Shown here: positions 55,614 to 64,000 of the stretch, piece after piece
Layout: each line of letters begins with the position of its first letter
Numbering within the stretch: position 1 is the first letter of the stretch
NCBI GenBank assembly: GCA_032719365.1
Contig: CM064862.1
Location: 61,522,243-61,586,242 of the forward strand
Source: Prinsepia uniflora
Lineage: Eukaryota; Streptophyta; Magnoliopsida; Rosales; Rosaceae
Direction of reading: 5' to 3'
Length of the DNA: 64,000 nucleotides
Notes under the pieces: generated by a model
What the model saw: only the letters and a program-made list of their open reading frames with translations
Told to the model about the DNA's origin: nothing
Databases searched by the model: none
Made by a program: the position numbers and the translations under genes

Positions 55614-58600
55614 ATGGAAATGGGCCGGATGGAGCCCATTTTGGAAGATGTGGACTCATCAAAAACAGATATTCAAATGGTGGAGGTTAATTCTGTATCT
55701 AGTAATCCTGAATCACGGCAGCTTTTGATGTCAAGCAGACAAATGGAAATGATGCTGGAACCTGTATCTGATAATTCTGGATCACAAGCCTACTTGCAAA
55801 TGGGACAGCTTCCTAATGCAAATGGGGATTTTGGTTCACTGAAATTTTTATCACCTAGCAATCAACTGGTAGATATTGGATCTTTGCCTCAGAATGTGCG
55901 ATCCCATCAGATGTTTTCATCAGCAAAGCGGAAGGCACCTTTGGAATCCAATCCCAATGATTCAATGACACATCAGTTGTCAATGGAAAACAAGCGGATG
56001 GCACATATGGAACATAGGCCATGGTTGCAGTCAGCGCCTGCAGCAAACAGAAGAGTTGTACAAATGGAATCTGTGCACAGTGCTCCAGGATCACCTCATT
56101 TTCCAGTACCAAATAAGAAAACGGTGAAGCTGGACTCGGTGGAATCTGTACGCAATGCTCCAGTATCGCCTCATTTGCAAGCGGCTAATAAGAAAATGGT
56201 AAAGATGGATTCCTTTTCTGGTAGATCTGGTTCTCAACGGGCTTCGAACCGTCAAACACCACAGGTACAACCATCTTCCAAGCGTCAAAATGAATCATTT
56301 GAATCTGTAAGATCGAAGATGAGGGAGTCGTTAGCCGCTGCATTGGCTTTGGTTAATCATAAGCAGGATAATTATGTGGATTCGCGGAAGAATTCTAAGG
56401 GCGAGTCTGGTGGAATTCAGGGGGAAACACAGGAGAAGGGTCAACCTGTTGCTGATCCTATTAGTCCTGAATCTAAAGAAGCCAAGGATTTGGTCCATGT
56501 AACTACAAGTGCTTCTACATTGACTTCAATATCTGATGATAAGGAATTCCAATCAAGTAATATTTTACCTTATGAAGCTGTTTCATTTAGTGACACGTTG
56601 TTTGTAAAAGATGAGCTTTTGCAGGGAAATGGGCTCTCCTGGGTTTTGGATTCTGAGATTGAAATGGCAGAGAGGAAAGAATTTCAACCTGATCTAAAAC
56701 AGGAGCTAGTTCCAGAAGATATGGGTGGACACCCAGAGGAGCAAGCTCTTCAATCTCCTGATGATTTGGCCGCAAGAATTGAGGGAGAACTATTCAAACT
56801 ATTTGCAGGTGTGAATAAGAAGTATAAAGAGAAGGGAAGATCCCTTTTGTTCAATCTAAAAGATCGTAACAATCCAGAACTAAGAGAGAGAGTTATGTCT
56901 GGAGAAATACTTCCAGAACGCTTATGTTCCATGACTGCAGAGGAACTTGCTTCAAAGGAGCTCTCTGAATGGCGGATGGCAAAGGCAGAAGAACTTGCCC
57001 AAATGGTTGTTTTACCAGATTCAGAAGTTGATATGAGACGTTTAGTGAAGAAAACACATAAGGGTGAAGTTGAAGTTGAACAATTTGATGGTGCCCAAGT
57101 GGATGATCCAGTTGATGCAACTTCACATACTCAAAGCGAACCAAGAAGCAAGGAGACAGAAGTGTCTACCCCTGCGAAACCTGATAATGCCCTAGGTGAG
57201 AAGAGTACTACAGATGAGAAGTTTACTATTCCTTCTACTGAAGCTACTGATTTTATGCAAGGTCTTATGGTGGATGATGGGTTGAAGGATCTTCCTCCAA
57301 TAGTCTCACTTGATGAGTTCATGGAGTCTTTGGATTCAGAGCCACCATTTGAGATTCTACCTGAGAAAGTGACACCCATTTCAGACAAGGATGACTCCGA
57401 GACAGGCTCCGACTCAAAATCTTCAGTTCTAAGTTCCAAAACTAATGCTGACGCTTCTCCACAGAAGCTTGATGAAAATGATACAACAGACTCTGGGTCA
57501 GGTGTTGACTTGAAAACCGGTGGAAGTGATACTGTGTTAAAAACCGGCAGTGATGCTGATATCAAAACTGACAGCCATGCTGTGATCAAAACCAGTGAAA
57601 GTCCTGCTATGGAATCCCGTGATGTTTCTGCCAATGTGAAATCCAGTGGCAGTTCAGAAAAATCAGTATCTAGACTACCTTCCATACCTAAGGGTGAACA
57701 TGTATGGGTTGGCCCCCTCCAACTGAACAACTCACCCATGGCCTCTGTTATTGGCATCTATAAAAGGTTTGTCTAGCATTAGAATTATTGTGAACTGTTC
57801 TTGTCATGCATTTTTGGCTTAATTTTTTTTAAGCACTCTTTTTGGATAGTCTACTGCATTATTGCACTGCTCTTTTTTTAAACGTTTTTATATTGGAGTT
57901 TTGCATTTTTCCATGTCATCAACATTCTCATCTAAATGTCGAATGATGATCCGCCTTGATTGAAACATTTTCTGAAGTTAAATTTACATGTGAATTTTAT
58001 TAGAACTATATCATTGCATAATAACATAAGCAGGTGGATTGAGTCCCTCTCCTTGCTCATCTTTGGGTGATTGGATGGTGTAGTGTTCTAGATTGTTCTA
58101 TTTGGTATTAAGATGTCTTTGATTGAAGAAATGTTTTTTTAAACAAAAATGGTATTAGAATTGACGAAGGGAAAATTAATAGATCGACTTGCAAATATAT
58201 GACTGACATTTCGTTAGAATTGCAAAAATGGTGTTTGGGTTCGTACTCTGAAAATTGCAAGAAATATATGTGGATGTTTCTGATTCATGCTAATCCAATT
58301 TTTCTGTTGCAGTGGTGAAAAAGTTTCTGCAAAAGAGTGGCCTGGTGTTCTTGATATCAAGGGGAGGGTCAGACTTGATGCTTTTGAGAAGTTCCTGCAA
58401 GAGCTTCCTCAATCCCGAAGTCGAGCTGTTATGGTAACTAAGTTTCTTTTTATTGTTTAATGATACCTGTATTATGTTATATCCTGGATTTTCTCAGAAG
58501 AAAAAAAAAATGCTTGATTTGGTGTTCTATTGATTCTTCTTCTGTTGCAATCTGGGGTCTTAGATCTCTGCAAATAAAAAGTTGAGAGAATATAGAGCTG

Positions 58601-60128
58601 ATATGGCATTATGTGGGTCTGGATGGTGTTTTGAATGAATTATAAGATTAATCAAGTTATTCATGTTAAACCGATATGTGCTTGAATTTTTGTCAACAAA
58701 ATTTTGTAGGTATCTCCATCATTTGAGTTAGGATTTAAAACCTTTGTTTTGGATAAGCAATCGAAACTTTAGTTTACTAACCTGAGGAAAACTCACACAG
58801 GACATATCTGGGGAAATGGCTTCCATTTGTTGACAATCACATTTAAAAGATAGTGGAAAAAAAAAATAGAAAGAAGTCCTAGGATTTTTACTTTCTTTTG
58901 GTCATAAGTACTTTGATTTTTGCATCTGTAAGCTGTTATTGACAAATTTTTCAATTTTTTTCGCAGGTGGTTCATTTCTTTCCAGAGGAGGGATCCTCAG
59001 AAAGTGAATTTACAAGCCTTCGTGAGGTAACATCCATGCACTGATATATTGTTGTAACCGTGGTCCCAACTTGTGATTTACCATTTTCATATCAAATTAT
59101 CCTTCCTTTGCATGCAGGTGGCAGATTCGTACGTTTCAGATGAGAGAGTTGGTTTTTCCGAGCCTTGTTCTGGAGTAGAAATTTATTTTTGCCCTCCCCA
59201 TAATAAAACCTTTGAGATGGTGAGCAAGGTGATTCAGAAGCAATACATTGAGGCACTCAATACTATTGATTTTGGCCTTGTAGGTGTCATTGTGTGGAAG
59301 AAATTAACTTCACCAAAATCATCATCGCACCACAAACACATTTCAAAAAAGCATCATTATTCTTCAATTACATCTACTACTACTACTTCTAGGAGACAGC
59401 ATGATAGAAACATAGACCCGAATTTCACATCCAAAGCGGCCCAGCCCCCGGCTGGTCCCCCTGCCAACATTATACCTCCTGCACATGATGATGATGACGA
59501 TGTTCCTCCTGGGTTTGGCCCTGGAGCTTCCCGGGAGGATGATGACCTACCCGAATTCAATTTTTCCGGTGGGTCAAATCCATCTGTGCCATATTATTCT
59601 GCACCAATTCCCTCTAGGGGTACTTCAATTGCCCCGCCATTATTCCCCAAATCCCAAACCCCTTCCCGCCCTGTAGATCAAATGAGAGAGCTGATACAAA
59701 AATATGGACAGAACAATAGTAGTTCGTATCAGGCCAGTGGTGTCACGGTTCAGCCGTGGAACGACGATGATGATGACATCCCTGAGTGGCAGCCTAATGC
59801 ACCCATCCCGCCAACACCATCTCAGTTCCAGCGTCCGGCAGCCAGTGGTTACCAGCAGCCGATGCTGCGGCTTCGTTCTGTACATCCACAGCATCAGCAG
59901 CCGTTGCCAACTCTGCGTCCCTCATTGAATGTGGCATCTAATTTACAAAATCCTAATTCTTCTTGGCAGTGGGCTTCTCCGGCACAGGGTGGTGGAATGT
60001 ATGCAACTAGTGTTAGTTGTCAGCCCGAAGCTGGTCAGTTTTATGGAGAACCCGATAGAGGAACGGGAGTGGCAGCTCAGTCGGGGATAGCCTGGCGGCA
60101 AAACGCTCCCAAAAGTAGCGGATTTTAG
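55614..60128 (+). CDS. TFIIS central domain and SPOC domain protein
   Basis: Coding exons are 55614-57766, 58313-58433, 58967-59026 and 59118-60128; all introns are GT-AG, and the joined length (3,345 nt) is a whole number of codons for 1,114 residues. Residues about 382-480 form a TFIIS central domain (DLAARIEGELFKLF, GRSLLFNLKDRNNPELRERV, LASKELSEWR). Residues about 690-843 form a SPOC domain (VWVGPLQLN, WPGVLDIKGRVRLDAFEKFL, SRSRAVMVVHFFP, GLVGVIVWKK). This matches the Bye1/PHF3/DIDO-like group in its plant form, which lacks the PHD finger. In that group the TFIIS-like domain contacts RNA polymerase II and SPOC reads its phosphorylated tail, so a nuclear role in elongation or chromatin control is inferred. 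The N-terminus has SPH-containing repeats; the C-terminus is Pro/Gln-rich with three acidic motifs. The start at 55614 is the first in-frame ATG. It appears intact. Confidence 0.92.
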
Positions 60129-60805
60129 AAAATGATCTCAAAATCTTGTAAAGTTAATCTTTGGCTTTGTATTGTTTTCTGTAAAGTGCAAGTGTTTTTC
60201 TGGAGGTAGTAGGTTTTTCGGACAAAAAACACGAGCTCTTATGTTATAGTCTTTGCTTAGACCGAGTAATCGGAGAGTAGGAGTTAGTAAAAGAACCTTT
60301 GTTTAGCGTCAGAGTTGCTACCTTCCATGTTTAAACTAGATTGATCGACTTTATATATGTCAAAATCTAAGACAGTTTTGGATGAAAATGGTTGTGTTTT
60401 AAGTTTAATTCTATTTATGTAAATGTGCATTTGATAGTAGAGGAAAGATTTTACTTTTTACTTTTTACTTTAGAGGTTGATATGTGATTTGAGTAATGGC
60501 AAAGTATTAGATGGTTCTCCTGAAAACTGAAGTATGCAATGCTGTCTTATATTTATTTCAGAGCCAATTTTGGTTGAGTTTCATTTATGTGTGTTGCCGC
60601 ACGACACCGCCACCCAAACCCGTCCTTTTAAGCGAAGGAAGGCAAATGGATGAGATTTTGGAATATTGTGACAAAATGTACATAATATCCTTGAAGCTGG
60701 AACACATTTTGATCTAAGATTTTGGATTCTGAATAATACATATCAATGGTTGAGATTGAGTAGTCTCTACATATCTGCCTTGTCTTTATCTTGGCCACCT
60801 TTTTT
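60129..60805. other. 3' untranslated and intergenic region
   Basis: The first ~200 bp after the stop are T-rich and probably the 3' untranslated region of the TFIIS/SPOC gene; no canonical AATAAA is obvious. The rest holds no gene. The open stretch at 60511-60717 has no domain, and the missing last exon of the DnaJ pseudogene is not found here. Confidence 0.55.
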
Positions 60806-62265
60806 TTATATACTAAAGAAAATTACAAGCTCATAACCGGGGTTCACAATGTCAGTCACCAGGATGGATAGATCACGGCCATCTTGCGTGGTGAGATGCA
60901 CAGTGGTTCCACCCAATGCCTCCGCTAACGTCACCTTGTGGTTAACAATGAGGTCATTCCCATCTCTCTGGAAAGTGCCATGGGGCTTCTCATCAATCAC
61001 AAAAACAAGGTCTGCTGGCAGCTGCCCAAGCTGCTCATTCCCTTTATCTGGAAATGTAATCTTGGTTCCCTTTTTCCATCCTGGCTTCACATCAATCGTC
61101 AATATTTCTTGTTCCGGCACTTGGCGCCTGTGGTTTTCATTTTACCCAATGGTACAAAACGAAAAAAAATCAGAACAGGTCCAGTGGATTATCCTTATCT
61201 AAGATCATCTGGCTTTAAACCAAGAAAGAAAACACATTCTCAAGCATTATGATCCTAATTACCATGTAAGCAAATTTAAAAGGCGTTTAATTTCGAAGTC
61301 ATATTTAAATAACAACCAATAAACCTATAATAATTGTAGGAAAAAAATTTGAGGACGGGGTTAAAATGAAGTTATTACCCATTTGCATCAACCACAGTCC
61401 TTGAGATCTTCATTTTCCTTGTTGATCCAGAATACAGCTCCCCAAGGCTACAAGGCAATTTGCTCTCAACTGCCAGTGGCTTCTTCGGTGTAACGCCCTC
61501 ACTATATGATCGGAACATATTTTCGTTTCCACCAAATCCCCCGAACATTCCCCTCCCCCATCAGATTGGAATCTCATAGATCTCGCAGGTCCTGATGACC
61601 CAAATCCGAAAGGACTACTTCCAAAGAATTCTGCAAATATATCCTCTGCATTCCTAGGATTAAATCCTTTTGATCCACCTCCACTGCCATTTGCATATCT
61701 TTCAGGTGGTGGCATGTCTTTCAGCCCTTCTTCACCATAATGCTCATAAATCGCTCTTTTCTGAGAATCACTCAAGACCTGAATTCACCACAAAATTTCG
61801 TTCTTTAATTTACTAGGGACATCTGAAACATTATTGAATTTTCCTGAATTGAGCCTCTTACAAATATTTGATCTTCCTGAAAGTGTAAACAAATTCTACA
61901 ATATCATTATTCAAAGTTCCATTTTGAATCCTATGGGTTTCCAAAACCTGACAACGTTATTCTCTCTTCTCCTTCATTCCTACTAACCAGCAAATAAAAT
62001 CTTTGACGATGAAAACATGTTGTGAATTATACATTGTAAACATAAACATAGAAGAACGAATGTGCAACAAAAAGTACCAGAGAGAGAGAGAGAGAACATG
62101 CCTCATACGCCTCTGAGATCTGCTTGAATTGGGCTTCTGCCTCCTTTTGTCGTTTGGATTCTTGTCAGGGTGCCATTTCATGGCCAGCCTCCTGTATGCC
62201 TTCTTTAGATCATCCTCTGTAGCACTTGTGTCCACCTTCAATATGTTACAATAATCCACCCCCAT
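60806..62265 (-). pseudogene. Type II DnaJ/HSP40 co-chaperone pseudogene, truncated
   Basis: Three exons on the minus strand: 62265-62102, 61778-61379 and 61127 to about 60806. Exon 1 starts MGVDYCNILKV and carries the J domain with its HPD motif (62164-62172). Exon 2 holds the rest of the J domain (VLSDSQKRAIYEHYGEEGLK), the Gly/Phe-rich linker and the start of the substrate-binding part. Exon 3 encodes VPEQEILTIDVKPGWKKGTK through NPGYELV. There is no zinc-finger region, so it is the DnaJB1-like class, which stimulates Hsp70 ATPase and delivers clients in the cytosol. Single-base shifts in exon 1 (near 62143-62150) and exon 2 (near 61547-61560), and loss of the final exon after YELV, argue for a pseudogene. 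Exon 1 ends at a GC donor (GAG/GCATGT). Introns are retained, so it is not a processed copy. A sequencing error at the two homopolymers is an alternative. Confidence 0.82.
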
Positions 62266-62410
62266 CTTCAATCTTTTTTTCTCCTCTTAAATCAATAAAA
62301 GAAATATTGATAAATAAAACCTACAATTCCAATTTCCAATTTACTCGCTATCAGATCAGAAGCAATTCATAAAGCTCGAACCTTTTAAAAAACCCAGATC
62401 AACATCCACC

Positions 62411-62436
62411 TCTCTCTCTCTCTCTCTCTCTTTCTC
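62411..62436. repeat. (CT)n microsatellite
   Basis: A CT run in the 5' flank of the DnaJ pseudogene. On the gene's own strand it is a GA run about 150 bp upstream of the ATG, as often seen in plant leaders. A second, shorter GA run lies in its first intron at 62081-62094. Confidence 0.8.
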
Positions 62437-63891
62437 TGAAAGATTGTTAGAGTCAGAAAGAAGCTAATGATGAAATGGGTTCTTTGAATTATGACTAAAT
62501 GATTCTTGTTCAGAATTTAGTGCAAGAAAGAAAGACTATTTTATCTGCTTTTCTAACGTTGAAGAAGACATTTACTGTATTGTTTTGTTAAGGTTTAGAT
62601 TTAAGGCCGCGTTTGATGGATATTTTATCTGGTCTATTACCGAAGGTCACGGACATGATTCATTCTGAGAACTCTACGACCTTTAACCACACAAACTCTA
62701 TAATAACAGACTTATTAATTAGATGAACACCCAGTGTCTCACAATTTCGGCTTATTAAGATCCTTTAACCTCACACACCAAATCCACCTCACCCAGTGTC
62801 CCTTGTACAAAAATAATGAAAAATAAAATTAAAAAATAATGACAGCCAACATGTGTATGAAAATTTACCCCAAAAAAAAAAAATATTGATAAAAGGCTAG
62901 TTCAGGTACAAAACAAAAGGAAGAAAGCCGGATACCAGTGATATCAGACAGGTCTCATATTTTGGCGGAGTCTTTTTCTCTTCATTCTTTAGGTTCCGAT
63001 TTATGCTGCTCACACCATCAGATTCACAAAAGAATTTACAGTCGGCATTTCAAAAGCTGAACTTGTCTTAATTTCTGGCCGTTCTCCAGGAAAGGGATAG
63101 AGAATTGACATGGCGCCCCCCCAAAAAAAAAAACAACAACCAGGAGAACCTTTTTTCTTCAAGAAGCAATCGAACGCTTTTTCTTCAAGGCTTGATATCT
63201 GACATACGTAAAGTTGAGTAAAATAGAGAAAAAATTCTATAACTATTTCAAAGACCATTAGGAATATGAGCCATAAGGATGCTGAGCTTAACTCGATATT
63301 AAAAGTATAGTCTGGTAGAATGAGGTTTGAGGAACAACACGCCATCAAATGTCCGGATGCCAGGTAAACTCCCATGGATCAGAAGCAAGACCATTTTTGC
63401 AGTTGCAGTTATCCGTCACTGCTGAACAGAAAACTAAGAAGCACTAACTGATTTAAAAAACAAAACATACAAAAGAAAAGATACCTTGTACTACAAGAAT
63501 ATAAGAAATAAAAGGACCCACCTGAGTTGCAACAAGATTTAGATCACCATAAGACGTCTATCGGCTAAATCAATTTAGGATGAGCTAGGCCATTTAGCTC
63601 AAGCTCTCTACTACATGTGAAATTGATAATTAAAGGATCAACCACCCTCAACTCTGGTATAGAGCCAGCTTTAAGTCACTAAGTTGGATATCGACATTCA
63701 GTTAAATGTTCACTTGGTCCATCTCCTTTCAGCTAGTTTAACTGCCCATCAGAAGTAGAGAGTTAAATGACGCAGAATATTCAGTTTTGCGCCAACTATA
63801 CATACAAATATGATTTAGTCTGATTTAGAGTATCGATTCCCTGTAATAAGATCATGCAGTGAATGAGACTAAAGAGGCAGTGATGTCTTAC
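62437..63891. other. Intergenic or intronic, no supported gene
   Basis: A mostly AT-rich stretch without recognisable coding blocks. The minus open frame 63010-63375 crosses a poly-C/poly-A run (63115-63131) and has no domain. If the exon at 63892-63964 is real, the right part may be intron or 3' region of that gene. Confidence 0.45.
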
Positions 63892-63964
63892 CTGAAGGTT
63901 GAGGGAATCTTGTCATTGAAGCAGCAGGTTGTGAACTGAAAAACTGTGAAAAGCCTGGAGGCAG
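63892..63964 (-). CDS. Possible internal exon of an unidentified minus-strand gene
   Basis: On the minus strand GATTTAGCAG/CTGCC gives an acceptor and CCTTCAG/GTAAGAC a strong donor. The 73-bp segment between reads LPPGFSQFFSSQPAASMTRF then PQPSG in one frame, a protein-like, Pro/Ser/Phe-rich sequence. The window ends 36 bp further on, so no family can be named, and the frame before the acceptor has a stop, as expected of intron. Confidence 0.3.
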
Positions 63965-64000
63965 CTGCTAAATCGAGACCACTGCCAGGAAGCCTGGACT

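Noticed and set aside
57131..57757. 208-codon minus-strand ORF opposite the TFIIS/SPOC gene
   Set aside because: It is Ser-rich antisense of the Asp/Ser/Thr-rich linker before SPOC, with no domain, and lies fully inside a well-supported exon.
63010..63375. 121-codon minus ORF
   Set aside because: It crosses a poly-C/poly-A run, is hydrophobic and has no domain or splice support.

Overview
The window reads as nuclear DNA of a flowering plant, probably a eudicot. It has spliced genes with GT-AG introns, telo-box promoters, kilobase-scale LTR retrotransposons (Ty3/gypsy and Ty1/copia), a Cassandra TRIM element carrying a 5S-rRNA-like segment, and a plant mobile domain relic. About 80 percent of it is retrotransposon-derived; host-gene-like sequence is confined to the last ~11 kb.

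1-30.2 kb is one nest. A decayed plant-mobile-domain (PMD) pseudogene is split by a Ty3/gypsy-type element, E1 (540-28666, minus strand). E1 is bounded by the 5-bp target duplication CATTC on both sides, 28 kb apart. Its interior holds a solo LTR (5765-8803, duplication TTTAC). Its right-hand LTR holds a second solo LTR (12487-18318, duplication ACCAC), which itself contains a third (13647-16750, duplication CGTGA). The same E1 LTR also holds a complete but dead two-LTR gypsy element, E3 (18631-27624, minus strand), in which protease, reverse transcriptase and integrase C-terminal motifs can still be read.

30.2-40.1 kb is a mosaic. A gypsy LTR fragment abuts the 3' end of a Ty1/copia element (RNase H, polypurine tract, LTR start), followed by the LTR of an E1-related element, E6. 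About 2.84 kb of this mosaic is duplicated in direct tandem with few differences. The intact E6 LTR is interrupted by a complete 753-bp Cassandra element and is followed by its primer-binding site. A gene-like minus-strand remnant lies at 38.4-39.9 kb.

40.1-48.2 kb is an Athila-like Ty3/gypsy element on the plus strand. It has a 5' LTR, a TGGCGCC-type primer-binding site, gag, protease, RT, RNase H and integrase, all broken by stops and frameshifts. One lesion is a 44-bp tandem duplication across the RT catalytic motif. 48.2-50.7 kb holds rearranged pieces of another gypsy element. 50.7-53.1 kb is AT-rich, repeat-like sequence with no supported gene apart from a possible captured exon.

53.2-60.2 kb is the one apparently intact gene: a plus-strand, five-exon gene for a 1,114-residue TFIIS-central-domain plus SPOC-domain protein, a presumed RNA polymerase II-associated regulator. 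It has a TATA box, a telo-box leader, a 2-kb leader intron and two small upstream ORFs. 60.8-62.3 kb is a minus-strand type II DnaJ/HSP40 gene that still has introns but carries two frameshifts and lacks its last exon, so it is called a pseudogene. The right edge may hold one internal exon of another minus-strand gene.

I did not find a new enzymatic or defence system. The most notable features are the datable nesting, the covarying palindromic repeats inside the LTRs, the fresh tandem duplication, the Cassandra insertion, and the repeated acidic motifs of the SPOC protein.
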